The notes under the pieces were generated by a model, which saw nothing but the letters and a program-made list of their open reading frames with translations, was not told where the DNA came from and did not search any database. From positions 248,001 to 312,000 of the forward strand of contig NZ_CP013422.1 in NCBI RefSeq assembly GCF_001718695.1: a DNA stretch of 64,000 nucleotides, in the 5' to 3' direction. This stretch comes from Burkholderia ubonensis. GTDB lineage: Bacteria > Pseudomonadota > Gammaproteobacteria > Burkholderiales > Burkholderiaceae. The position numbers and the translations under genes were made by a program. This document shows, in pieces, positions 55,977-64,000 of this stretch. The first letter of the stretch is position 1. Every line of letters starts with the position of its first letter.

Positions 55977-56921
55977 TTAATGAGGGGCGGGCGGCGGCAC
56001 CTTCGCGCGCCACGGCGGCGGCGCGAGAAATTGCGTGGCCGCTTCGAGGAACACCCGTTGTCGCGCGGAACGGCCCGTGCGCGACGGCAGCAGCGCGGTC
56101 ACCGGCGCGGGCGGCAGATGCCAGTCGGGCAGCAGCCTGACCAGCTTGCCGCTCGCCAGCAGCGGCGCGACGTCCCATTCGGAGCGTTCGACGATGCCGA
56201 GCCCCGCGAGCGCCCAGTCGGTGATCACGGTGCCGTCGTTCGACGACAGCGCGCCCGTCACGCGGATCACGGCCGAGCGCCTGGCGTCGCCTTCGCCGTC
56301 GCCGGCTTGCGAGAAGCGCCAGCGGACGATGTCTTCGTCGTTCTCGCGCAGGCACAGGCAGTCGTAGCGGGCGAGGTCGGACGGATGGCTCAGTGCGCCG
56401 ATGCGGCGTGCGTAACCGGGGCTTGCGCACAGGAAGCGTTCGTTGGGCGCGAGCGGATAGCCGATCCACGACGACGATTTCAGGCTGCCGACGTGGATCA
56501 CCACATCGGCGCCCGACGCGCTCGTCAACGGGCTCTCCGACAGATGCAGCGAGATCTCGAGCTTCGGATGCGCACGCTGCACGTCGCGCACGATGCGCGC
56601 GACGTACTTGCGCCCGAAGCCGAACGGCGCGACGACGCGCAGCGTGCCTTGCACGTCGCCGTGATCGCCGGAGAGGCTGAGCGGCAACGCTTCGACGCGC
56701 TCGAGAATCGCGACGGCTTCCTGGTACAGCCGCTGCCCTTCGTCGGTCAGCGCGATGCCTTTCGACTGCCGCACCGCGAGCCGGACCTCGAGCCGCGCCT
56801 CCATCCGCTGCAGGCGCAGCGTGACCGCGGGCGGCGTGAGGTCGAGCAGGCGCGCGGCAGACGCCAGCGAGCGTGACGCGCCGATCGCGCGAACGAGCCG
56901 AAGATCTTCGAGGTCGAGCAT
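55977..56921 (-). CDS. LysR-family transcriptional regulator
   Basis: About 314 residues from ATG 56921; a longer frame begins at 56954. N-terminal HTH (GASRSLASAARLLDLTPPAVTLRLQRMEARL) and a substrate-binding domain from about residue 85 (GTLRVVAPFGFGRKYVARI). It lies 93 bp upstream of the DSD1-like gene on the same strand, so it may be the first gene of that operon or control it. Confidence 0.9.
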   Translation of the reverse strand: MLDLEDLRLVRAIGASRSLASAARLLDLTPPAVTLRLQRMEARLEVRLAVRQSKGIALTDEGQRLYQEAVAILERVEALPLSLSGDHGDVQGTLRVVAPFGFGRKYVARIVRDVQRAHPKLEISLHLSESPLTSASGADVVIHVGSLKSSSWIGYPLAPNERFLCASPGYARRIGALSHPSDLARYDCLCLRENDEDIVRWRFSQAGDGEGDARRSAVIRVTGALSSNDGTVITDWALAGLGIVERSEWDVAPLLASGKLVRLLPDWHLPPAPVTALLPSRTGRSARQRVFLEAATQFLAPPPWRAKVPPPAPH

Positions 56922-57147
56922 GAAATGTCCGTTGATGCTGGCGTGGCCGGGCATCGATTAAACCGCACTTGGCGCGCGGAATCCATCGCTGCGCAGCGGT
57001 TGTGACGCCGGATTCCATCCGCGGCCAGCAACAATCACTTCCACGCAGCCCGATAACTCTCGAGGGCGCACGTGCTTAAACTTTAGTCATTGGCAACGAA
57101 CGAGGTGTTCGAAGCCACACAACCAGACACAGTCGGAGGTACGTATC

Positions 57148-57495
57148 ATGAAGAACCTTATTCAAGCCGTTGTCGTTGCTGCTGCCCTTGCCGCTCCGGT
57201 CGCCGTTTTCGCTCAGAACACCGCACCGCTCACCCGTGCGCAAGTGCGCGCCGAGCTGATCGAACTGGAGAAGGCCGGTTATAACCCGGCGGTCGGCGAA
57301 GACCCGCACTATCCGGACGACATCCAGGCCGCACAAGCCCGCGTCGATCAGCAACATGCGCTGGCTCGCGCACAAGGTGTCGACAACAGCGGTGTGGGCA
57401 ACAACGCACAAGGCGCCGCAGCGGCCGGCAAGCCGGCGAAGGTCGTCGCGCCGCGCGCGAATGACGAGATGAAGTCGCTGTACCGCGGTCACTAA
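57148..57495 (+). CDS. DUF4148 small secreted protein
   Basis: 115 residues with a Sec signal (MKNLIQAVVVAAALAAPVAVFAQ). DUF4148 motif LTRAQVRAELIELEKAGYNP, then HYPDD, then an Ala/Gly-rich low-complexity tail. Paralogue of the 30727 gene. A good GGAGG site (GTCGGAGGTACG) precedes it. The function is unknown. Terminated by the strong hairpin at 57557. Confidence 0.9.
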   Translation: MKNLIQAVVVAAALAAPVAVFAQNTAPLTRAQVRAELIELEKAGYNPAVGEDPHYPDDIQAAQARVDQQHALARAQGVDNSGVGNNAQGAAAAGKPAKVVAPRANDEMKSLYRGH

Positions 57496-57556
57496 GCAGC
57501 ACGAGTGACGCGAGGTTCGAGCGGGAGGCCGTAGCGCTCCCGCGTCGAACCGGACG

Positions 57557-57595
57557 GCCCGCGATTGCGATCAGCGCAATCGCGGGCTGTTTTTG
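57557..57595 (+). terminator. Intrinsic terminator after the DUF4148 gene
   Basis: GCCCGCGATTGCG (57557-57569) pairs perfectly with CGCAATCGCGGGC (57575-57587) around a 5-nt loop, followed by a T-rich tract (TGTTTTTG). A 13-bp stem makes this a strong terminator. Confidence 0.9.
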
Positions 57596-58389
57596 TATCG
57601 GTTGGGCGGGCGTGGGTGCGCTGCGCGGCCGGGATCGATGGTCGCGCTCGGCGCATTGAATCACGCGGGTTTTGTCGAGCCGTCGCGGTTGCCGGTTCGC
57701 GCTCATGGTCGGCTGGGCCCGACGCGAGGCGATGCGGCATGTCGTTCGCGTTTCTCTTGCGGCTCGCGTCGGCTTTGGCTTCGGTATCGCCATCGCCATC
57801 GCCGTAGAGTCATCGAGCCGACGAACGCTCGGCGCAAGCGCGTTCGAACGATGCGCAATCGCGGCCGGCCTGCAACGATCGCGGTTGCGCCCGCGCGTCG
57901 CATCGACGGATGGGTAGCCAGTCGGCAATACGCACGACGACGGCCCGCGTATCTTCTGCTGCCGATCTCACGCGAATGACCGGCCGCGACGGCGTCGGTT
58001 TCGACGACGACCGACGCCGTCGCCGCAATGCCGCGTCTGCGCCATCACACGCACTCGCGCGTGCATGCCACGAACGCATTCGCACGCCGATCCCAACCGC
58101 CAGCGAACCGCCACTCCGGCCCGGCACGGCCCCCCGCGCTATCGCGGCCGACGTCCTGCAGCAGGCCATCCGACGCATTCCTGCACGCCGCGAAAGCCGT
58201 CGCGCCCGTGTCCCGTCCCCCGGACTTCTGCCCGATTCGCCCGCCACAGGGCAAAATACGGGTTTTCCGCACCCGAGAGGGCGCGCCCGAACTACGCGCC
58301 GGGCCGGGCGGCGTGCGTTCCGCGCATGCCGCTGCCGGGCGCTCAGGCAAGCTGCTCGCCGCGCGCGAGCCCACAGGAGTCCAAGCCAC
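57596..58389. other. Intergenic, 794 bp, before the Hsp70 operon
   Basis: Several overlapping open frames exist, but none has steady codon bias or a ribosome site, so I support no gene. A repeat of TCGCCA units is visible near 57783-57803, and a strong inverted repeat lies at 57986-58023. The promoter of the DUF2760-Hsp70 operon should be in the last 300 bp. Confidence 0.5.
57986..58023. repeat. Perfect 14-bp inverted repeat
   Basis: GCGACGGCGTCGGT (57986-57999) and ACCGACGCCGTCGC (58010-58023) with a 10-nt loop. No T tract follows. It could form a stable hairpin or serve as a large binding dyad ahead of the Hsp70 operon. Confidence 0.6.
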
Positions 58390-58992
58390 ATGCCCGAATC
58401 CAACCTGTCCTTCTTCGGCCGGCTGTCGCTTGCCGTCGGCACGTTCTTCTCCGTGCTCGGCAACCGCGAGTTCGCCGCCGCCGTGCTGCGCGTGCGCGAC
58501 GGCGCCGCGGCACCGATCGCACCGGCACCGGTTGCGCCGGCACCGGCCGCGGCGCCCGCACCCGCACCTCCTCCCGCACCGGCCAAGGCGCCCGCGCCCG
58601 AGCTGCGCGAAGCGAGCCCGCAGGCCGCGCTGCAATTGCTCGGCCTGCTGCAGCGCGATGCGCGCTTCATCGACTTCGTCGAGGAAGACATCGCCGGCTA
58701 CGCGGACGCCGACATCGGCGCGGCCGCGCGCCTCGTGCACGACGGCTGCCGCGCCGCGCTGCGCGAGCACTTCACGATCGTGCCGGTGCGCGACGAGGCC
58801 GAAGGCAGCCGCGTGACGCTGCCGGCCGGCTTCGACGCCACCGCGGTGCGCGTGACCGGCAACGTCGTCGGCGCGGCGCCGTTCAGCGGCACCGTCAGCC
58901 ATCGCGGCTGGCGCGTTTCCGACGTGCGCCTGCCGAAGCTGACCGGCAGCCACGATGCATCCGTGATCGCCCCGGCGGAGGTGGAACTGTGA
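58390..58992 (+). CDS. DUF2760 protein, first gene of the Hsp70 operon
   Basis: 200 residues. An N-terminal hydrophobic segment (LSFFGRLSLAVGTFFSVLGN) is followed by a Pro/Ala-rich linker (about residues 43-75) and the DUF2760 domain (ASPQAALQLLGLLQRDARFIDFVEEDIAGY... to the end). DUF2760 genes are known to sit beside atypical Hsp70 genes. Its function is unknown; it might recruit the chaperones to the membrane. The stop overlaps the next start by 4 bp (GTGA). AGGAG lies about 10 nt before the ATG. Confidence 0.85.
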   Translation: MPESNLSFFGRLSLAVGTFFSVLGNREFAAAVLRVRDGAAAPIAPAPVAPAPAAAPAPAPPPAPAKAPAPELREASPQAALQLLGLLQRDARFIDFVEEDIAGYADADIGAAARLVHDGCRAALREHFTIVPVRDEAEGSRVTLPAGFDATAVRVTGNVVGAAPFSGTVSHRGWRVSDVRLPKLTGSHDASVIAPAEVEL

Positions 58993-60830
58993 GCGATTCC
59001 CGTTATTCGATCGGCATCGACCTCGGCACCACGCACTGCGCGCTGTCGTACGTCGACACGGCAGCGTGCGACGGCGAGACGATCGCGCAGCAGGTGCTGC
59101 CGATCGCGCAACTGACCGCGCCGGGCGCGCTCGAATCGCGCGACCTGCTGCCGTCGTTCCTCTACCTGCCGCATGAGAGCGAGCTGACGCAGGGCGACCT
59201 GACGCTGCCGTGGACCGCGTCGCGCAACTTCGCGGTCGGCGAGATGGCGCGCAGCCGCGGCGCCGGCACGCCGATCCGCCTCGTGTCGAGCGCGAAGAGC
59301 TGGCTGTGCCATCCGGGCGTCGACCGCCGCGCGGCGATCCTGCCGAGCGACGCGCCGCCCGAGGTGGCGCGCGTGTCGCCGCTCGAAAGCTCGATCCGCT
59401 ACCTGACGCACCTGCGCGAAGCGTGGGACCACGCACATCCGGACGCGCCGTTCGCGGACCAGGACGTGACGGTCACGATTCCCGCGTCGTTCGACCCGGC
59501 CGCGCGCGAGCTGACGGCCGAGGCCGCACGGGCCGCCGGCTATGCGCGGATGACGCTGCTCGAGGAGCCGCAGGCGGCGCTCTACAGCTGGATCCAGAAG
59601 AGCGCGGGCGGCTGGCGCAAGCAGGTGCGGGTCGGCGACCTGATCCTGTGCGTCGACGTCGGCGGCGGCACGACCGACCTGTCGCTGATCGCGGTCGTCG
59701 AGCGCGACGGCAATCTCGAGCTGCACCGCGTCGCGGTCGGCGAGCACATCCTGCTCGGCGGCGACAACATGGACCTCGCGCTCGCGCACGTCGTCGCGCG
59801 CAAGCTCGCGACGCAGGGCACGCAGGCCGATCCGTGGCAGCTGCGCGCGCTCACGTATGCGTGCCGCGCCGCGAAGGAGACGCTGCTGTCCGACCCGTCC
59901 ACCGACGCGGTGCCGCTCGTCGTGCCGAGCCGCGGCTCGAAGCTGATCGGCGGCTCGATCCGCACCGAGCTGACCCGCGCGGAACTCACGCAGACGATCC
60001 TCGAAGGCTTCTTCCCGCAGGTCGACGCGGCCGCGCGCCCGATCAGCCGCGCGCGCGTCGGCCTCACGCAGCTCGGCCTGCCGTATGCGCAGGACGCGGG
60101 CATCACGCGCCATCTCGCGGCGTTCCTCGGCCGCCAGGTCGCGGCGCTCGACACGCTCGAAGGCGTCGAGCGCGCACTGCCGGCAGGTGCGACGTTCCTG
60201 CACCCGACCGCGGTGCTGTTCAACGGCGGCGTGTTCAAGTCGTCGCTCCTCACGCAGCGCGTGCTCGATACGCTCAACAGCTGGCTCGCCGCCGAAGGCG
60301 CGGCGCCCGCGCGCCTGCTCGAAGGCGCGGATCTCGACCTCGCGGTCGCGCGCGGCGCCGCGTACTACGGCTACGTGAAGCGCGGCCGCGGCGTGCGGAT
60401 TCGCGGCGGCACGGCGCGCGCGTACTACGTCGCGATCGAATCGGCGATGCCGGCGGTGCCGGGGCTCGAGCCGCCGGTGCAGGCGCTGTGCGTCGCGCCG
60501 TTCGGCATGGAGGAAGGCACCGACGCGGCGCTGCCGCCGCAGGAGTTCGGCCTCGTCGTCGGCGAGCCGGTGCATTTCCGCTTCTTCGGGTCGTCGGTGC
60601 GCCGCCAGGACCAGGTCGGCACGCTGCTCGACTACTGGTCGCCGGAGGAGCTGCAGGAACTCGAGGAGATCCAGGCGACGCTGCCGGCCGACGGCCGCAC
60701 GGTCGGCGAGATCGTGCCCGTGAAGCTGCACGCGCGCGTGACCGAGGCCGGCACGCTCGAGCTCGAGGCGATCCCGAGCGGCACCGACGAGCGCTGGAAG
60801 GTCGAGTTCGACGTGCGCGGCGCCGCCTGA
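58989..60830 (+). CDS. Hsp70-family chaperone (atypical DnaK-like)
   Basis: 613 residues beginning at a GTG that overlaps the DUF2760 stop. N-terminal actin-like ATPase: phosphate-1 IGIDLGTTHCALSY, connect-1 LEEPQAALYSW, phosphate-2 CVDVGGGTTDLSL, adenosine motif NGGVFKSSL. The C-terminal part is shorter than in DnaK and lacks an EEVD-like or helical-lid sequence, so the substrate-binding domain is reduced or different. Probably a specialised chaperone working with the DUF2760 protein and the second Hsp70 encoded 5 bp downstream. No DnaJ or GrpE gene is adjacent. Confidence 0.9.
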   Translation: MSDSRYSIGIDLGTTHCALSYVDTAACDGETIAQQVLPIAQLTAPGALESRDLLPSFLYLPHESELTQGDLTLPWTASRNFAVGEMARSRGAGTPIRLVSSAKSWLCHPGVDRRAAILPSDAPPEVARVSPLESSIRYLTHLREAWDHAHPDAPFADQDVTVTIPASFDPAARELTAEAARAAGYARMTLLEEPQAALYSWIQKSAGGWRKQVRVGDLILCVDVGGGTTDLSLIAVVERDGNLELHRVAVGEHILLGGDNMDLALAHVVARKLATQGTQADPWQLRALTYACRAAKETLLSDPSTDAVPLVVPSRGSKLIGGSIRTELTRAELTQTILEGFFPQVDAAARPISRARVGLTQLGLPYAQDAGITRHLAAFLGRQVAALDTLEGVERALPAGATFLHPTAVLFNGGVFKSSLLTQRVLDTLNSWLAAEGAAPARLLEGADLDLAVARGAAYYGYVKRGRGVRIRGGTARAYYVAIESAMPAVPGLEPPVQALCVAPFGMEEGTDAALPPQEFGLVVGEPVHFRFFGSSVRRQDQVGTLLDYWSPEELQELEEIQATLPADGRTVGEIVPVKLHARVTEAGTLELEAIPSGTDERWKVEFDVRGAA

Positions 60831-60835
60831 GCGCG

Positions 60836-63643
60836 ATGAAGCGCTATACGGTCGGCATCGACCTCGGCACGAGCAATACGGTCGTCGCGTACGTCGAGAA
60901 CGGCTCGGATGCGATCCGCGTGTTCGATGTCGAGCAACTCGTCGGCCCCGGCGAGGTCGGCGCGCAGCCGTTGCTGCCGTCGGTGCGCTATCACCCGGCG
61001 GCGGGCGAGTTGCCGGCGGACGCGCTGCGCTTGCCGTGGCAGGCCGTCGAGGCGGCCGGCGCAGTGGGTGCGGCGGGGGCGACGGGTGCGGCTGGCGCTG
61101 GCGGGGCACATGCGACGAACGCCGCCGGCGCGCCGCCGGCCGTGATCGGCCGCTATGCGCGTGCGCTCGGCGCGCAGGTGCCGGGCCGGCTCGTCGCCAG
61201 CGCGAAAAGCTGGCTGTCGCACGCGTCGGTCGACCGGCTCGCGCCGATCCTGCCGTGGGGCGCGGCCGACGGCGTCGACAAGATATCGCCGGTCGACGCG
61301 AGCGCCAGCTATCTCGCGCACGTGCGCGACGCGTGGGACGCGCATTTCCCCGATGCGCCGCTCGCCGAGCAGGACGTGATCCTCACGGTGCCCGCGTCGT
61401 TCGACGACGGCGCGCGCGCGCTGACGGTCGAGGCCGCACGTCTCGCAAGGCTGCCCGCGCTGCGCCTGCTCGAAGAGCCGCAGGCTGCGTTCTACGACTG
61501 GCTGTACCGCCACCGCGCGTCGCTGCGCGATACGCTCGCAGGCGCCCGGCGCGTGCTGATCTGCGACGTCGGCGGCGGCACGACCGACCTGACGCTGGTC
61601 GACGTCGCGCTCGGCGGCGACGGCGAGCCCGCGCTGACGCGGATCGGCGTCGGCAATCACCTGATGCTCGGCGGCGACAACATGGACCTCGCGCTCGCGC
61701 GGCTCGTCGAGACGCGCCTGACCGAGCCCGGCGCGCGGCTGTCGGCCGCGAGCCTGTCGCAGCTCGTCGAGCGCTGCCGCGCGGCCAAGGAGCGCCTGCT
61801 CGGCGACGATGCGCCCGATGCGGTCACGGTCACGCTGCTCGGCGCGGGCAGCCGCCTGATCGGCGGCGCGCGCTCGGCGGAGCTGACGCGGCAGGAGGTC
61901 GAGCAGATCGTCGTCGACGGCTTCTTCCCGCAGGTGGCGGCCGACGCGCTGCCGCGCCGCGCACGCAGCGCGATCGTCGAGTTCGGGCTGCCGTACGCGA
62001 GCGATGCGGCCGTCACGCGGCACGTCGCCGCGTTTCTCGCGCGGCACGCGGAAGGCCCGCTGCCCGACACGCTGCTGCTCAACGGCGGCGTGTTTCGCGC
62101 GGGCGCGCTCGCCGGCCGTCTCGCGCAGACGCTCGGCGCGTGGCGCGGCCAGCCGCTCAACGTGTTGCAGAACACGCAGCCGGACATCGCGGTTGCGCGC
62201 GGCGCGGTCGCGTACGGCCTCGCGCGCGCGGGGCACGCGCCGCGCATCGGCGGCGGCTCGCCGCGCAGCTATTTCCTCGTGCTCGACGACGGCGGCGATG
62301 CCGCCGCCGAAGCGCGCGGCGTATGCCTGCTGCCGCGCGGCACCGAAGAGGGCCGCGAAATCCGGCTGGAAGACCGCACGTTCGCGCTGCAGCTTGGGGC
62401 GCCGGTGCGTTTCCACCTCGTGTCGACGGTTGCTGATACGGCGTACCGTCCCGGCGATCTGGTGACGCTCGGCGACGGCGATTTCGTCCGGCTGCCGCCG
62501 ATCGCGACGGTCATCGACCGGCAGGCGGGCGGCGGCGCACGCGAAACACCGGTGAAGCTCACGGCGTCGCTGACCGAAGTCGGCACGCTCGAAATGCACT
62601 GCATCGCGACGGATGACGCGGCGCAGCGCTGGCGCCTCGAATTCCAGTTGCGCGGCGACGCGGCGACTCGAGGCGACGTGGACATGCCCTTGCGGCATCC
62701 GCAACTCGATCAGGCGATCGAACTGATCGACCGCTCGTTCGGCGGCCGCTCGGCGGACGTCACGCCGAAGGACACGCGCCGGCTGCGCGCGCAGCTCGAG
62801 CAGCTGCTCGGCCCGCGCGACGAATGGGACGTCGCGCTCGCGCGCGAGCTGTTCGACGCGCTGCTCGCGCGGGCGCGCCGTCGGCGGCGCTCGGCCGATC
62901 ACGAGCGCGCGTGGCTGAACCTCGCCGGCTATTGCGTGCGCCCGGGCTTTGGCCATCCGCTCGACGCGTGGCGCATCGAGCAGCTGTGGCCGCTGTTCGA
63001 CGACGGCATCCAGTACGTGAACGACGGGCAGGTGTGGTCCGAATGGTGGACGCTGTGGCGGCGCGCGGCAGGCGGGCTCGACGAGGATGCGCAGACGCAG
63101 ATCCGCGACGCGATTGCGTTTCTCGAACCGGCCGACGGCAAGCGGCGCAAGCTGCCGTTCGATCCGGCCAAGGTCGGGCCGGCCGACATGACGCGCTTGT
63201 CCGCGTCGCTCGAGCGGTTGCCGGTCGAGCGCAAGATCGAGCTTGCCGAGCGGCTGACCGCGCTGCTGCAGAAGCCGTCCGACTGCGCGCTCGGCGCGTG
63301 GGCGCTCGGCCGCGTCGGCGCGCGCCAGCCGTTCTACGGCAGCGCGCATGGCGTCGTGCCGGCCGACGTTGCAGGCAGCCTGCTCGACGCGCTGTTCGCG
63401 CTCGACTGGAAGCAGGTCGAGCCGGCCGCGTTCGCGGCCGCGCAGATCGCGCGGATGACGGGCGATCGCGAACGCGATCTGCCGGACGACACGCGTGCGG
63501 CGGTGATCAAGCGGCTGTCGGCGGCGAACGCGTCGGCCGCCTGGATCGACATGGTGCGCGAAGCGATCGCGTTCGATGAAGCGGACACGGCGCGCGTGTT
63601 CGGCGAGTCGTTGCCGGCGGGGTTGAAGCTGCTGGAGGGTTGA
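60836..63643 (+). CDS. Hsp70-family chaperone with C-terminal DUF3731
   Basis: 935 residues. N-terminal Hsp70 ATPase: TVGIDLGTSNTVVAYVENG, LEEPQAAFYDWL, CDVGGGTTDLTL, LLNGGVFRAG. An Ala/Gly-rich low-complexity insert lies near residues 70-102. After a short Hsp70-like beta region (to about residue 610) there is a long C-terminal helical region (about 630-935; DUF3731-like, rich in Arg, Leu and Ala). It starts 5 bp after the first Hsp70 stop. The two ATPases are related but not redundant copies: the second has about 320 extra residues. Confidence 0.88.
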   Translation: MKRYTVGIDLGTSNTVVAYVENGSDAIRVFDVEQLVGPGEVGAQPLLPSVRYHPAAGELPADALRLPWQAVEAAGAVGAAGATGAAGAGGAHATNAAGAPPAVIGRYARALGAQVPGRLVASAKSWLSHASVDRLAPILPWGAADGVDKISPVDASASYLAHVRDAWDAHFPDAPLAEQDVILTVPASFDDGARALTVEAARLARLPALRLLEEPQAAFYDWLYRHRASLRDTLAGARRVLICDVGGGTTDLTLVDVALGGDGEPALTRIGVGNHLMLGGDNMDLALARLVETRLTEPGARLSAASLSQLVERCRAAKERLLGDDAPDAVTVTLLGAGSRLIGGARSAELTRQEVEQIVVDGFFPQVAADALPRRARSAIVEFGLPYASDAAVTRHVAAFLARHAEGPLPDTLLLNGGVFRAGALAGRLAQTLGAWRGQPLNVLQNTQPDIAVARGAVAYGLARAGHAPRIGGGSPRSYFLVLDDGGDAAAEARGVCLLPRGTEEGREIRLEDRTFALQLGAPVRFHLVSTVADTAYRPGDLVTLGDGDFVRLPPIATVIDRQAGGGARETPVKLTASLTEVGTLEMHCIATDDAAQRWRLEFQLRGDAATRGDVDMPLRHPQLDQAIELIDRSFGGRSADVTPKDTRRLRAQLEQLLGPRDEWDVALARELFDALLARARRRRRSADHERAWLNLAGYCVRPGFGHPLDAWRIEQLWPLFDDGIQYVNDGQVWSEWWTLWRRAAGGLDEDAQTQIRDAIAFLEPADGKRRKLPFDPAKVGPADMTRLSASLERLPVERKIELAERLTALLQKPSDCALGAWALGRVGARQPFYGSAHGVVPADVAGSLLDALFALDWKQVEPAAFAAAQIARMTGDRERDLPDDTRAAVIKRLSAANASAAWIDMVREAIAFDEADTARVFGESLPAGLKLLEG

Positions 63644-63697
63644 GCGAACGGCCGGGCGCCGCATCGACGGCTCGCCGGCCGGCGAGCAGCGCCACCG

Positions 63698-64000
63698 TCA
63701 AGTGTTCGTCGTGGCCTGCGGAAACACCGGTTCGCCGAGCGTCAGCATCAAGCGGTTCGCCCACGCGAAGATCGCGATCGCATGCGACAGGTCGAGTATT
63801 TCGTCATGAGCGAGTCCCGCGGCCTCGAGCGCGGCGATGTCGCTGTCGTCCACCGTGTCGGGCCGCTCGGTTAGCGCGATCGCATAGCGGACGATCGCGC
63901 GTTCGCGCGCGTTCGTCCCCGCCGTCGATGGGTCTTCAAATACCTGCTCGATCGAATCGCTGCGTTTCGCGAGCTGCGTGAAGCGTTGCGCATGGACCGA
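63698..64000 (-). CDS. AhpD/carboxymuconolactone-decarboxylase-like protein, partial
   Basis: The minus strand is open from the window edge to a stop at 63698-63700, giving 100 residues. The sequence has the helical CMD/AhpD-like pattern (TNARERAIVRYAIALTERPDTV, DIAALEAAGLAHDEILDLSHAIAIFAWANRLML, then LGEPVFPQ), seen in the peroxidase-related enzyme group. The N-terminal part with the usual Cys motif lies outside the window. Likely a peroxidase-like or decarboxylase-like enzyme. Confidence 0.75.
   Translation of the reverse strand, partial: SVHAQRFTQLAKRSDSIEQVFEDPSTAGTNARERAIVRYAIALTERPDTVDDSDIAALEAAGLAHDEILDLSHAIAIFAWANRLMLTLGEPVFPQATTNT

Noticed and set aside
58065..58988. Upstream extension of the first Hsp70 frame
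   Set aside because: Reads over the DUF2760 gene in another frame. The GTG at 58989, overlapping the DUF2760 stop, gives the expected IGIDLGTTH start.
59210..60835. Upstream open extension of the second Hsp70 gene through the first
   Set aside because: It is the out-of-frame reading of the first Hsp70; the ATG at 60836 with GIDLGTSNT immediately after is the true start.

Overview
The window is high-GC DNA (strong G/C preference at third codon positions in nearly every gene) with the gene content of a Burkholderia cepacia complex replicon. Species-level clues are an rpfR/rpfF (BDSF signalling) pair, two DUF4148 proteins, an OmpC-like porin, several LysR regulators, an RsaM-type regulator between divergent luxR and luxI genes, and a biosynthetic cluster that closely matches the polyyne antibiotic cepacin of B. 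ambifaria. In B. cenocepacia rpfR/rpfF lie on chromosome 2, so a second-chromosome location is likely. Species and replicon are inferences.

Layout. 1-6.3 kb: a truncated PAS-LuxR regulator, a CsbD-like protein, a branched-chain amino-acid-type periplasmic binding protein with an FAD amine/amino-acid oxidase, then an MFS transporter co-transcribed with a PAS-LuxR regulator (minus strand) behind a striking double-palindrome operator. 6.4-24.75 kb: the most notable region, an acyl-homoserine-lactone quorum-sensing module (luxR, rsaM, luxI) followed by 15 co-directional genes for a polyyne. These are a lone ketosynthase, a flavin monooxygenase, four membrane di-iron desaturase-type enzymes, a Rieske oxygenase, a double NTF2-like protein, a drug exporter, a fatty-acyl-AMP ligase, an acyl carrier protein, a hydrolase/thioesterase, a rubredoxin, a thiolase and a small protein. 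The likely logic: the ligase loads a fatty acid on the carrier protein, three core desaturases with rubredoxin create alkyne bonds, the hydrolase releases the chain, and the FMO, fourth desaturase, Rieske enzyme and NTF2-like protein install oxygens and close rings. KS and thiolase may set chain length. The exporter removes the product and the AHL system times expression.

25-34 kb: an aminotransferase with a small downstream ORF, a PNPOx-like protein, an operon of two exported alpha/beta hydrolases (the second broken by a 5-bp tandem duplication) with a cytochrome P460, a DUF4148 protein, a further exported hydrolase, a LysE exporter and a porin. 34-43.4 kb: an alcohol dehydrogenase divergent from a LysR gene, and a LysR gene divergent from a DUF1445 / MFS / 5-oxoprolinase operon that plausibly consumes D-glutamate or 5-oxoproline. 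44-47 kb: rpfR (BDSF receptor, GGDEF-EAL) is intact, but its partner rpfF (BDSF synthase) carries a frameshift in a G tract. 47-57 kb: a periplasmic transglutaminase-like protein, AraC/MFS and MarR/YCII/GST regulator-target groups, and a LysR / D-threonine-aldolase-like / ornithine-cyclodeaminase-like group. 57-64 kb: a second DUF4148 protein, then a tightly overlapping DUF2760-Hsp70-Hsp70(DUF3731) operon and a partial AhpD-like gene running off the end. No rRNA, tRNA, CRISPR array or insertion sequence was seen.
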